From: Verrucomicrobiaceae bacterium
Lineage (GTDB): Bacteria; Verrucomicrobiota; Verrucomicrobiia; Verrucomicrobiales; Verrucomicrobiaceae
DNA: 64,000 bases
Reading direction: 5' to 3'
NCBI GenBank assembly: GCA_016713035.1
Contig: JADJPW010000004.1
Location: 372,001 to 436,000 of the forward strand
The translations under genes and the position numbers were made by a program. The notes beneath the pieces are model-generated. The model was given only the letters and a program-made list of their open reading frames with translations. It did no database searches and was not told the origin of the DNA. Below are positions 8,832-17,665 of this stretch, piece by piece; position 1 is the stretch's first letter; each line of letters starts with the position of its first letter.

Positions 8832-11800
8832 TCACTCCCGCCGGATCGCCTCGATCAGTCTCCCCCGCACCGCAAACATCGTCGCAACGAAGCAAACCAG
8901 CAGTCCCAGCAGCAAAATCCCCACGACCAACAGACTGAGGAAGCCCAGGGGCAACTCGCCGCCACCCTGACGCAGCGCGGGCCATACTGCCAGTGCCGCA
9001 GAGAGGACACCCAGCACCACTCCGAGTGCCAGCAGCACCGCATGCTCACCGAGGATCAGCCGCCGCAGTGCCCCCTGCCGGAAGCCGAGTGCCTGCATGA
9101 GTCCCAGCTCTCCACGGCGCTCCAGCACATGGCGAGCCAGCAAAACGCCCAAGCCCGCCGTGCCTAGCAGCACGCCCAAACCGCCCAAAATCGTGAAAAT
9201 GCCGATGTACGTGTTCTGCACGGCCAAAAAGGCCTCTAGGCGCTGTTTTGCAGGCTCCAGCGCTAGACCGCGTTGTTCGAGCTGTCGAGTGAGATGGGCA
9301 CTGACCTCTTCTGCGGCATCTGTTTCGATCAAAAACAGCCGGTAGCCCGCTGCGTCGGGATATTTCGCCAAGTAGTCTTTTTCTGGGATGATGACTTTCC
9401 CCTGCAAAACGGAGCCCGTCAGCAAAGCGATGATTTTCACGCTAAAGACCTGCCCATCCGCTGCGGTGAATTCGATCAAATCGCCCACGCCTTTGCCCAG
9501 GCCCCACATGGCCGTCGCTTGGTCCACCACGGCGGGTATCTCGGATTTGGGGTTTTGGATTTCGGCCAGCGGGATGGCTGGAAAGTGCGCACTCAGCTTT
9601 TCGAGGTTCGTGGCGACGAGTTGCGGCTTTTGAGCGCGGTTGAGGTTCAAACAGCTCGCGTCATCTCCCTCTCGCAGGCGAAACGGCAGCACGCGTGTGT
9701 GGGTGAGCAGTTTTTCATCCAGAGCGAAGGTGTCGCGTCCAGTTTTGCTATTCAGGTCTTCATACACCGGCAGCGCAGACTCGCCGATGAGCGCAAAACC
9801 ACCGGTGCCCTTCTCCGTCGCGTCCATGCGAAAGGCATTCACCGCGACGACGAGGAAGATGCCTCCCGCCATCATGCCCGTCACCGCTAGGCTGCGTGAG
9901 GGACGGCGGGAGATATTCCGCAGGCCGATCTGTGTGAGCGTCTGCGCCAGCGAGCTGCCATCACGGCGCATCCAGCCACGCAGCAGCAGGATGCCAGCGA
10001 TCATGAGGAGCATGCCACTGCCGAAAAACATGCCACTGACCGCCATCGGGTCTGTGGTGAACATCGCCGCAGGGATCAGCACCAGTGCCAAAATGAGGCA
10101 CAGCAGCGCAGGCAGCATCGAGGCGGCCTTCTGCGCCACGAGCGGCGTGTCAGCCACCGAGCCAGCGAGCAGCTCGCGGGCGGGTGTGCGGAAGATCTTC
10201 CGGCTCACCCACCAGAGCGTCAGCAGCACGGCCAGCAGCGTGCTGACGACGGCGATGACACGCGTGAGGGCCGTCACTTCAAAATGCAGCGCCAGTCCTT
10301 TTGCAGCGCCGCTCCAGGCACCTGCCAGCCCTGCGAGGGCGGATTTCGTGTACAGCTCACCGCCGAATACGCCCAGCACCACTCCCAGCACGGCGATGAC
10401 GCCGGCTTCGATCAAAAAGGCATTCCGCACACTGCGTGGCGTCCAGCCCACCGCGAGCAAGAGCCCGGACTGCGCTGCACGCCGCTCCAGCGTGAAGAGA
10501 AAGAGCAAGGCCGCGAAAATCAGCGCCGCAGCGATCAAAAACAGACTCAGGCCAATGAATAACCCACCGAAGTCCACGCTGCCCTTCGCCGCCGCAGCGG
10601 CATCCGCACCGAAATCCCGCGTGACGAGCCCGATGTCCACCAGATCGAGGTGCGAGGCGATTTGCTGCCGCAGCACCGCCTCATCTTCACCCGCGTCTGG
10701 AAAGCGCACCGCCGTGTGTTGGCCAAAGCGGTTGCTCCACAGCCGCTGACCATCCGCTAGGCTGATGAAGCCCTTGGGCGTGCCTTTGTAGTCATCCCAA
10801 TACTTCTCGTCCTGATCACGGATGGCTTTTGTATCCATGGGGATGCCTGGTTCCCAATCGCGGCAGTTATCCACGTCCGAGACGCCGGGGAACTCCGGCG
10901 TCCAAGCCTTATTCACCTCCGCATCGTTCATCGGGATGATTCTCCCCACGCTGAAATCCGCGCTCTCCTGCTTCAGCTCACGCCCCAAGCCTACCGTGTA
11001 GTATTTTAAAGAGAGCGTGTCGCCGAGAGCGAGCTTTTGATCGTCTGCCAGCCATTGTGTGATCGTGACCTCTGACTTCTGAGCGCCGCCTTCGGACTTC
11101 TGAATGCGATCGACCGCCGTGATCATCGAATAAGGTGTGCCGCCTTTCGATGACGTGATGCCATTCACCAAGTAGGTGAGCACGCCATAGGCCTGCGGGC
11201 GAGCCAGCAGCTTCGTCGCGAGGATGGGATCGAGAAACACGCGGCTGGTGCTCACTTCCCATTCTTTGCGCCCACCGGCCACTCGTAGGAGCTTCAGGCC
11301 GAAATCCTCGATCGTGCGCTTTGAGGCATCGAGCGTGCCCAGGGCGGCATTCACGCGGCCTTCCATCTCGATTTGGCGCTGGAGATCGGCCAAGGAGACA
11401 AAAGCTGTATCGGGAGTGATCTGCGAGGCGATGAGCTGAAAGGCACCAAAGTCCTCTGCGCTCACGATCTGGCTCACCGTGCGTCGCAGCGTGACCTGCT
11501 CATTCGTGGAGCCGGAGAGTGGCGCATCGCGTGAGATGGCACTGGGCCGCTCCAGACGCAGCAGCACGCTGTCGCCGGTTTTGGCATTCAGTTTGCGTGC
11601 CAGCGGCTCATTCAGCGCGATCTCACCACTGCCGAGTGCGATGCTTTTGCCACTCGGGCTCAGTTTGCCAAAATCCGCGTCGATTCCGAGGATCTGCGCC
11701 CCATTCACGCGAACGCCGCCGCTGCCAGCGCTGGCAGAGCCCGTGGCGAAGATGAAAGGCACGCTGTGGGAGTCACGCGCCAGCTTTTCGGTGAACCAGC

Positions 11801-11996
11801 GATCTCCGCCGAGCACGCCGCGCTCTACTTTGCCGAGCCGCAGGGCCGCGATGCGTCGCAGACTGGCCCGCACACTATCGCCAACAAAGAGCGAGCCCGC
11901 GAGGATGGCCGAGGCGAGAAAAGCCCCCAGCAGCAGCCCCAAGTGCCCACGCCAGTAATGCCGCGCCGAGGTGAGGATGAAGTGGAGACGTGTCAT
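8832..11996 (-). CDS. ABC transporter permease, two FtsX modules
   Basis: A 1054-residue inner-membrane protein. An N-terminal transmembrane segment (about 18-40) is followed by a large periplasmic MacB/LolC-like region, a block of transmembrane helices around residues 480-620, more helices at 660-720, a second periplasmic region, and a final FtsX block at 920-1040. It is about twice the size of LolC/MacB permeases because it carries two FtsX cores. It overlaps the ATPase gene by 4 nt (ATGA), so the pair probably forms one lipoprotein- or lipid-type exporter. Substrate cannot be told from sequence. Confidence 0.9.
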   Translation of the reverse strand: MTRLHFILTSARHYWRGHLGLLLGAFLASAILAGSLFVGDSVRASLRRIAALRLGKVERGVLGGDRWFTEKLARDSHSVPFIFATGSASAGSGGVRVNGAQILGIDADFGKLSPSGKSIALGSGEIALNEPLARKLNAKTGDSVLLRLERPSAISRDAPLSGSTNEQVTLRRTVSQIVSAEDFGAFQLIASQITPDTAFVSLADLQRQIEMEGRVNAALGTLDASKRTIEDFGLKLLRVAGGRKEWEVSTSRVFLDPILATKLLARPQAYGVLTYLVNGITSSKGGTPYSMITAVDRIQKSEGGAQKSEVTITQWLADDQKLALGDTLSLKYYTVGLGRELKQESADFSVGRIIPMNDAEVNKAWTPEFPGVSDVDNCRDWEPGIPMDTKAIRDQDEKYWDDYKGTPKGFISLADGQRLWSNRFGQHTAVRFPDAGEDEAVLRQQIASHLDLVDIGLVTRDFGADAAAAAKGSVDFGGLFIGLSLFLIAAALIFAALLFLFTLERRAAQSGLLLAVGWTPRSVRNAFLIEAGVIAVLGVVLGVFGGELYTKSALAGLAGAWSGAAKGLALHFEVTALTRVIAVVSTLLAVLLTLWWVSRKIFRTPARELLAGSVADTPLVAQKAASMLPALLCLILALVLIPAAMFTTDPMAVSGMFFGSGMLLMIAGILLLRGWMRRDGSSLAQTLTQIGLRNISRRPSRSLAVTGMMAGGIFLVVAVNAFRMDATEKGTGGFALIGESALPVYEDLNSKTGRDTFALDEKLLTHTRVLPFRLREGDDASCLNLNRAQKPQLVATNLEKLSAHFPAIPLAEIQNPKSEIPAVVDQATAMWGLGKGVGDLIEFTAADGQVFSVKIIALLTGSVLQGKVIIPEKDYLAKYPDAAGYRLFLIETDAAEEVSAHLTRQLEQRGLALEPAKQRLEAFLAVQNTYIGIFTILGGLGVLLGTAGLGVLLARHVLERRGELGLMQALGFRQGALRRLILGEHAVLLALGVVLGVLSAALAVWPALRQGGGELPLGFLSLLVVGILLLGLLVCFVATMFAVRGRLIEAIRRE

Positions 11997-12664
11997 ACGA
12001 GGCTGCCCTCATGGATTTTCAGCACACGGCCCATCCGCGCTGCCTGTGCGGGATGATGCGTGACCATGACGAGCGTGGTGCCAGTGGCCTTTTGCAGATC
12101 CAGCAGCAGCGAGGTCAGCGTATCGGCATTTTTTTCATCGAGGGCACCTGTGGGCTCATCTGCCAGGATGAGACGCGGCTCATTGATCAGCGCCCGCACA
12201 AAGGCCACCCGCTGCCGCTCACCGCCACTGAGCTGCGCAGGCCGCCAGCGCATGCGGTCCTGCATCCCCACCTGCGCCAGCAGCGACTCCGCGCGGCTTT
12301 TGGCATCTGGGGCGGGATTTTTCAGCGCTAGCGTGGGCAGCAGCACATTCTCCAGCACGCTGCACTGCGGCATGAGGTGATGAAGCTGGAAAATGAAGCC
12401 TATCTTCCGACAGCGCACCTCTGCGAGATGCTCGGCACTGCATTGAGCCAAAGATTCGCCATCCAATCGCAGCTCACCGCTGTCTGGCGTATCGAGTGTG
12501 CCCAGGATATTGAGCAAAGTGCTCTTCCCGCAGCCAGATGGGCCGACGATGGCCACCGACTCGCCCGCTTCGATCTCGAGTGAGATGTTTTTCAGCACCG
12601 GCACACTCTGGCCACTGCCAGGGTCGATGTAGGACTTGGAGATGTTTTGGAGAGCGAGGAGCAT
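11993..12664 (-). CDS. ABC transporter ATP-binding protein, LolD/MacB type
   Basis: 223 residues with Walker A GPSGCGKST (41-49), a Q-loop, signature LSGGERQR, Walker B LILADEPTGALD and the switch His in VMVTHH. The length and EPTGALD motif are those of the LolD/MacB family, which pairs with FtsX permeases. It is translated just ahead of the permease with a 4-nt overlap. It powers the exporter by ATP hydrolysis at the inner membrane. Confidence 0.94.
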   Translation of the reverse strand: MLLALQNISKSYIDPGSGQSVPVLKNISLEIEAGESVAIVGPSGCGKSTLLNILGTLDTPDSGELRLDGESLAQCSAEHLAEVRCRKIGFIFQLHHLMPQCSVLENVLLPTLALKNPAPDAKSRAESLLAQVGMQDRMRWRPAQLSGGERQRVAFVRALINEPRLILADEPTGALDEKNADTLTSLLLDLQKATGTTLVMVTHHPAQAARMGRVLKIHEGSLV

Positions 12665-12812
12665 GACAAAGGATAGGTGGCACTACATGCAGACAGATCA
12701 AATAGCAGCGCACATCAACCAGAACGCTACTCGCCGCCTCCCACTGCGGGAAATTCATCATTCAGCCTTCGACATTGCAGCGTCCTTCGTCATTCTGCCC
12801 TCATTGATCCCC

Positions 12813-13697
12813 ATGTCTGCCGCCACCGCCCTCCTCCGTGACCACCTGCTCCATCGCCAGATGAAAGGCGAGACGCATGTGCTGCTGCGGCCCGGTGTGC
12901 TGGCAAAAGCATTCGGAAAACATGGCCAAACACCCGTCCAGAGCCCGCCAGAGCCCGAAACGCCGAAAAAGCTCGAAACGGCTCCCACCGCCGAGGTGCG
13001 GACTTTCCGCGAAAAAGCGCCAGAAGTGACCCGCACACGCCTAGAGCTGCTCCAAGTCTCTGGAAGCACTCGTGCGGAAAAAATCGCCTCGCTCGCCGCC
13101 CAGGCAGAAAATTGGGAACCGGTGAAAAAGCTCGGTTCGCTGCGCCAGACGATGGTTTTCTCCGTCGGCGACCCAGATGCGAAACTCATGCTCATCGGTG
13201 AGGCTCCCGGCGCTGAGGAAGAACGCCTTCGCGAGCCCTTCGTGGGCCCCGCAGGCCAAAAGCTCACCGGAATCCTCAAAGCGATGGGCCTAGAGCGCTC
13301 ACAGGTCTATATCAGCAACATCTGCAAATTCCGTCCGGCCCTGGACAATCAAGGCAGCGCCAATCGAGCGCCTTCACCGGATGAAATGGCTGCCTGCCTG
13401 CCCTTTGTGCTCACGGAGATCGACATCATCCGCCCACAGGCCATCATCGCTCTCGGTGGCACCGCCGCAAAGGGGCTGGGCTTTGACGGCAGCGTCAATC
13501 GCCTGAGAGGACGCTTCCAGGACTTCCACGGCACGCCGGTGATGATCACCTTTCATCCCAGCTACATCCTGCGTGAGGAAAAAACCAACGGCGGCATGCT
13601 CACCAAGCGCCAAGTGTGGGAGGACATGCTGCAAGTGATGGAAAAGCTCGGCATGCCCATCTCTGAAAAACAACGCGGCTACTTCAAAGCCAAATAG
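12813..13697 (+). CDS. uracil-DNA glycosylase, family 4-like, Fe-S ligands apparently lost
   Basis: 294 residues from ATG 12813; the longer frame from 12636 crosses into the divergent upstream region. Motif A GEAPGAEEE (129-) followed by EPFVGPAGQ, the SNICKFRP/NRAPSPDE region and motif C TFHPSYIL (His248) place it in the family 4/5 uracil-DNA glycosylase fold. The four Cys that hold the 4Fe-4S cluster in family 4 are not in place: the N-terminal C-x2-C is absent, KCRP is KFRP, and only the C of AACLP remains aligned. An unusual ~100-residue Ala/Pro/Glu-rich N-terminal extension precedes the domain. Likely base-excision repair of uracil in DNA. Confidence 0.85.
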   Translation: MSAATALLRDHLLHRQMKGETHVLLRPGVLAKAFGKHGQTPVQSPPEPETPKKLETAPTAEVRTFREKAPEVTRTRLELLQVSGSTRAEKIASLAAQAENWEPVKKLGSLRQTMVFSVGDPDAKLMLIGEAPGAEEERLREPFVGPAGQKLTGILKAMGLERSQVYISNICKFRPALDNQGSANRAPSPDEMAACLPFVLTEIDIIRPQAIIALGGTAAKGLGFDGSVNRLRGRFQDFHGTPVMITFHPSYILREEKTNGGMLTKRQVWEDMLQVMEKLGMPISEKQRGYFKAK

Positions 13698-13706
13698 AGC
13701 AAGAGC

Positions 13707-14597
13707 ATGAAACACTTCGTTGGCTTTTTCCTGCTTCTGGGTGCGCTGCTGCATGCTCAAAGCATCCCGCAGCAGCACTTTGGCAGCGCCAAGTATGTGG
13801 AATACATCGCGGGTGATCTACCCCTCATCCTCTGCTCACCCCATGGTGGTGCCTTGAAGCCGAAAGAGCTGCCAGACCGCACCCGCGGCGTCACCGGTGC
13901 TGATGCGAACACGCAGGAGCTCACACGCCTCATCATGGAGCAGCTCGTGGTGCGCTATGGACGGCGGCCGCACTGCATCATGAGCCACCTGCACCGCAGC
14001 AAGCTCGATCCGAACCGCGAAATCTCCGAGGCTGCCCAAGGCCATGCCGCCGCAGCCCAGAGCTGGGGCGAGTATCACGCCTTAATCGAAAAAGCCCGCG
14101 ATACCGCCATCGCACGCCATGGCTATGCCTTCCTCATCGACATGCATGGCCAGAACCATAAAGGCGAGCGCATCGAGCTCGGCTATCTGCATTCTCCGGG
14201 AGAGCTATCCCAAGACGCCGCCACGATCAACGCTGCCGCCTTTTCCTCCAAGAGCAGCATTGCCATGCTCCTCCAACGCAGTGGCCGCAGCTACACCGAG
14301 CTGCTGCATGGCCCACAGAGCATGGGGGCACTGCTGGCCGCACGCGGCTGGCGCTGCACACCTAGTCCGCAGATGCCGGTGCCAGATGAGCCTTACTTCA
14401 AAGGTGGCTACACTGTCGCACGGCACTGCACAGGCCAGACCACCGGCTTTCAACTGGAAGCAAACCGCACTCGACTCCGTGACACTACGGTGAACCGGGA
14501 GAGATTCGTGAACGACTTCATCCCCGTGCTAGCGGTGTATTTAAAAACACATCTCGGGCTCGATCTAGGGCCAGCATCGACACTCAAGAAACCGTGA
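13707..14597 (+). CDS. secreted N-formylglutamate amidohydrolase-like protein
   Basis: 296 residues with a signal peptide (MKHFVGFFLLLGALLHAQ). The family motifs appear in order: CSPHGG (zinc-ligand His), SHLHRSKLDPNREI, LIDMHGQ and QLEANR. The family contains zinc-dependent amidohydrolases releasing formate or trimming peptidoglycan-like amides, so an extracytoplasmic amidase is likely; the exact substrate is unknown. It ends in a GTGA overlap with recR and begins 9 nt after the glycosylase gene, so the three genes are probably cotranscribed. Confidence 0.82.
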   Translation: MKHFVGFFLLLGALLHAQSIPQQHFGSAKYVEYIAGDLPLILCSPHGGALKPKELPDRTRGVTGADANTQELTRLIMEQLVVRYGRRPHCIMSHLHRSKLDPNREISEAAQGHAAAAQSWGEYHALIEKARDTAIARHGYAFLIDMHGQNHKGERIELGYLHSPGELSQDAATINAAAFSSKSSIAMLLQRSGRSYTELLHGPQSMGALLAARGWRCTPSPQMPVPDEPYFKGGYTVARHCTGQTTGFQLEANRTRLRDTTVNRERFVNDFIPVLAVYLKTHLGLDLGPASTLKKP

Positions 14598-15202
14598 GCC
14601 TCAACTATCCCGCCCCACTCCAGCGCCTCATCGCGCAGCTCAAATCACTCCCCGGTCTCGGGCCACGCAGTGCGGAGCGGCTCATGATCTGGCTGATGCA
14701 GGGCGGCAAAGACCGTGTGATGCCGCTCGCACAGACGCTCAGCACCCTGGCGGAGTGTGTGGTCGCCTGCGATGAATGCGGCTTTTTCATCGAGCAAGGC
14801 AGCGCCTGCATGCTCTGTCATAATCGCAAGCGTAACCGCCGCCTCCTCTGCGTCGTCGAGCAAGCTGCCGATGTGCTCCGCCTGGAGCGCAGCGGAGCGT
14901 ATCATGGCCTGTATCACGTCCTCGGTGGTAAACTCAGCCCGCTCGATAACATCACGCCCGAGGACCTCCGCATCGCCCAGCTCGAAGAGCGTGCCAAAAG
15001 CCTGGAGATCGAAGAAGTGATCCTCGCACTCGGCTCTGATGTGGAAGGTGAGGCTACCGCCAGCTACCTCGCGGATCTACTCCGCCGAAGCGAGGTGACC
15101 ATCACCCGCCTGGCCCAAGGCATGCCCGCAGGCGGAGCCCTCGACCATGTGGATGAGCTCACGCTCTACCAAGCTCTCAGCGGCCGCAGAAAAGTCGATT
15201 GA
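14594..15202 (+). CDS. recR: recombination mediator RecR
   Basis: 202 residues, the normal RecR length. Helix-hairpin-helix near the N-terminus (LPGLGPRSAERL), a four-Cys zinc finger (CDECGFF then CMLC), and a Toprim domain with VVEQAADVLRLE and ALGSDVEGEATA. The C-terminus has GMPAGGALDHVD. It starts at GTG 14594, overlapping the previous stop by 4 nt. It works with RecF/RecO to load RecA at gaps. Confidence 0.96.
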   Translation: MSLNYPAPLQRLIAQLKSLPGLGPRSAERLMIWLMQGGKDRVMPLAQTLSTLAECVVACDECGFFIEQGSACMLCHNRKRNRRLLCVVEQAADVLRLERSGAYHGLYHVLGGKLSPLDNITPEDLRIAQLEERAKSLEIEEVILALGSDVEGEATASYLADLLRRSEVTITRLAQGMPAGGALDHVDELTLYQALSGRRKVD

Positions 15203-15227
15203 TCACGCTATAGAGAATGCTCAGCGA

Positions 15228-15914
15228 TCACTCTCCGTCTGTTTCAGCCAGTTTGGCGGCCTCGCGCTTCAAGATGCGGCCCACTCGGTGTTTCGCGAGA
15301 TAGACTTGGGCGGCATTCACGCCGAGCTCCTTTTTGACACGCTCAGGGCTCCAGCCTTTGAGCACGTAGCAGGAGAAAATTTGGAACTGACGCGGTGAGA
15401 CGAGCGCCCTCACCCGACGCAGGGCGATGTCCATGATCTTGTCCTGCCATTCTTTCTCCCAAAGCTTTTCGAGGGCGACACCATTGGGGTCAGCACAGCG
15501 ATCGATGGGGGCGGTGCGGCGGTCATCTGGCTCTTCTCCGGCGTAGAGGTTCGCCTCACGGTCCTGCTGCTTTTTACGGCGGCGAAACTGGTCGAGGATG
15601 CGCCAGCGAGCCTGATTGAGCAGGAAGGATTTGAAGGAACCGAGGCTGGTATCGAATTTCTTCTTTTGCAGGTTTTTGGCGACGCCGATGAAGGTTTCTT
15701 GCACCACATCACCCGCTTCATCATCACTGAGGCCTGCCTTGCGTGCGACGTGAAAGACAAAGCTGGAATAGGTGCGGTAAAACTCATCCCAGGAGGCCCA
15801 ATCGTCCCAGTTATCGAGCCTTTCGATGAGCGTCTTGCGTGTCGGCGGTGAGCCCGACTCCTTCAATTGCTTGAGGATTTGCTCTTCGTTGGGGATTTTC
15901 GGTTCATCGGCCAT
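15228..15914 (-). CDS. ECF-type RNA polymerase sigma factor
   Basis: 228 residues. Region 2 (about 45-115) has WDEFYRTYSSFVFHVARKAG, DEAGDVVQETF and the -10-recognition helix ending in RILDQFRRRK. Region 4 (about 175-220) has SPRQFQIFSCYVLKGWS and a helix-turn-helix. A ~35-residue linker separates the regions. This resembles PVC-specific ECF groups that often neighbour Ser/Thr kinases, but no kinase or anti-sigma gene is adjacent. The gap to the next gene (15915-16063) shows nothing definite. Confidence 0.88.
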   Translation of the reverse strand: MADEPKIPNEEQILKQLKESGSPPTRKTLIERLDNWDDWASWDEFYRTYSSFVFHVARKAGLSDDEAGDVVQETFIGVAKNLQKKKFDTSLGSFKSFLLNQARWRILDQFRRRKKQQDREANLYAGEEPDDRRTAPIDRCADPNGVALEKLWEKEWQDKIMDIALRRVRALVSPRQFQIFSCYVLKGWSPERVKKELGVNAAQVYLAKHRVGRILKREAAKLAETDGE

Positions 15915-16063
15915 TTGGGGCGGGCGGGGTGCGATAGTAAGGGCGGGCAGGAAGTAGGCAAGGCAGGAGATGCAGGAATGAATGAACCACGGCCGCCTGT
16001 GTTAGTCGCAGAAGCCCAAAACCTCATTGCGCGGCGTCTGCGGTCTGCTTTCATCCGCGCCGC

Positions 16064-16663
16064 ATGAAAAAATCCGCCGCACTCGCCACTCTCGTCTTCG
16101 TTGGCACTCTCTCCCTCCAGGCCCAGCAGCCCGCTGCGGCCCCTGCGGGCCATGAACACACGGCGATGGAGATTCCAGGACTGAAAAAAGAACTCTTCGC
16201 AGGCATCACGGAGGCGGATTTCCTCAAACTCGGCGAAAAACCCAGATCGGTGAAAATTACGCTCGTGGCGACCTACACGGCGGCGAATTATGGGATGAAC
16301 TTCAATGGCTATGCCCACGGCAAGCTCGTCTATACCATCCCGAAAGACTGGGCTGTCGATGTGACCTTCATCAATCCCAGCCCCATTCCTCACAGCCTGC
16401 TCGTGGTGGAGAAAGACATGCTCAAGAAGCCACAAATGGGGGCTCCCTACTTCGATGGCGCAGGGGTGCCAAAGCCGGAACAGGGCATGGCTTTTGCAAA
16501 GGCGGACTTTTCATTCACCCCAGACGAAGCAGGTGAATATGCTCTCGCCTGCGGCTTCCCCGCGCATGCCGCCAATGGCCACTGGGTCTCGCTAATCATC
16601 AGTGAGGACGCGAAAGCGCCGACCATCCAGATCGGTGACGCAGCTCCACGCGAGGTGAAGTAA
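16064..16663 (+). CDS. secreted sulfocyanin-like cupredoxin
   Basis: 199 residues with a signal peptide (to about residue 20, LQAQQ). The cupredoxin part has a sulfocyanin-like NFNGYAHGKLVYTIP stretch, a first copper His110 in IPHSLLVV, and a C-terminal loop C163-GFPA-H168-AANG-H173. The loop spacing C-x4-H-x4-x is that of sulfocyanin, but the axial Met position is His173. It would act as a periplasmic electron carrier or copper protein. A His/Met-containing N-terminal segment (GHEHTAME) may also bind copper. Monocistronic by position. Confidence 0.75.
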   Translation: MKKSAALATLVFVGTLSLQAQQPAAAPAGHEHTAMEIPGLKKELFAGITEADFLKLGEKPRSVKITLVATYTAANYGMNFNGYAHGKLVYTIPKDWAVDVTFINPSPIPHSLLVVEKDMLKKPQMGAPYFDGAGVPKPEQGMAFAKADFSFTPDEAGEYALACGFPAHAANGHWVSLIISEDAKAPTIQIGDAAPREVK

Positions 16664-16671
16664 AAACGAGC

Positions 16672-17622
16672 CTAACTGCTGCTGCGGTCCCCATATTGCG
16701 CAGTGAGATAAGCCTCCAGCGCCGCTCGCCAGTCCCGTGGCGGGGCTCCGAGGAGCTGCGCCAGCCGTGTGTTATCCAGCGTCGTGTGGCGTGGGCGTGG
16801 AGCTTTGAAAAAAGTGGCCTCGGTCAATGCGCTGCTGCCCAGCTCTGTCGTGAGCACTGGCAGCCCCAGTCTCTGGGCGATCTCCAGCGCGGCCTCTGCC
16901 CATCCGTGCCAGGAGGTGCTGCCGCCGTTGCAGAGGTGCAGCGGGCCGGAGAGCTGCGGGTGATCGTGGATCAGGCCTGCGATCCAGGTGCAAATATCGC
17001 GAGTAAAGGTCGGGGCGGAGGTTTTATCCGTGATCGCGGATAACTCACTCAACTGCAAAGCACGGGCAATGATCTGATCGGGGTGTGAGGGCTTATCTGG
17101 GCCGAAAAGCCACGAGACACGGGCAAGGAGCACCCGATCTGTGTTTTCCGCTGCGGCACGCTCTCCAGCGAGCTTGCTGCGCCCATATTCATTGATCGGC
17201 AGCGTTTCTGCGTCCTCCGGCCAGCGCTCCCGCCCTTCCCCACTGAAGACATAATCCGTGCTGAAATGGATAAATCGTGCCCCGCGCTGCTGACAGGCCG
17301 CCGCCAGGTGCCCTGGGGCCTCCGCATTGATACGGTGGGCTAGCTCGGGCTGGAGCTCGCAGATATCTGGGCTCGTCAGGCCCGCAGGATTGAGCAAAAC
17401 ATCAAAATCCAGTGTTTGGAGCCTGGCGGCTATTTGAGTCGGCTGGGAGAGATCTAGGTCCGCACGAGTCCAAGCGGTGACAAAGCAGGTGTGCGCAAGC
17501 TCCCGCACCAGGGCACGCCCCAGCCCCCCGTTCGCACCGAGAACGAGGACACGGGGCGCAGATGTCGCCAGAGACGATTCCGCATTAGACACCTGGAATT
17601 TTCCGCTCAATGTCGTTGCCAA
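16672..17622 (-). CDS. rmlD: dTDP-4-dehydrorhamnose reductase
   Basis: 316 residues. A Rossmann NAD(P)-binding start follows a ~22-residue N-terminal tail (VLVLGANGGLGRAL). Family motifs: LNPAGLTSPDICE, HFSTDYVFSG, then the catalytic YGRSK. It makes the last reduction in dTDP-L-rhamnose synthesis for cell-surface glycans. No other rml genes are adjacent. It is divergent from dnaN with 43 nt between starts and converges on the cupredoxin gene with an 8-nt gap. Confidence 0.88.
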   Translation of the reverse strand: MATTLSGKFQVSNAESSLATSAPRVLVLGANGGLGRALVRELAHTCFVTAWTRADLDLSQPTQIAARLQTLDFDVLLNPAGLTSPDICELQPELAHRINAEAPGHLAAACQQRGARFIHFSTDYVFSGEGRERWPEDAETLPINEYGRSKLAGERAAAENTDRVLLARVSWLFGPDKPSHPDQIIARALQLSELSAITDKTSAPTFTRDICTWIAGLIHDHPQLSGPLHLCNGGSTSWHGWAEAALEIAQRLGLPVLTTELGSSALTEATFFKAPRPRHTTLDNTRLAQLLGAPPRDWRAALEAYLTAQYGDRSSS

Positions 17623-17630
17623 TTCACAGC

Positions 17631-17650
17631 GTCGTTGTTAACAACACGAC
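17631..17650. promoter_or_regulatory. palindrome between rmlD and dnaN
   Basis: GTCGTTGTTAACAACACGAC contains a perfect 10-bp palindrome TTGTTAACAA (17635-17644) with nearly matching flanks. It sits 16 nt before the dnaN ATG, in the shared promoter region. A repressor site is possible; the protein is unknown. Confidence 0.35.
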
Positions 17651-17665
17651 CAATCACAGGCAATT

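Noticed and set aside
12636..12812. Upstream extension of the glycosylase gene
   Set aside because: It runs through the divergent intergenic region and contains the leader-like motif; the downstream ATG 12813 gives a better start.
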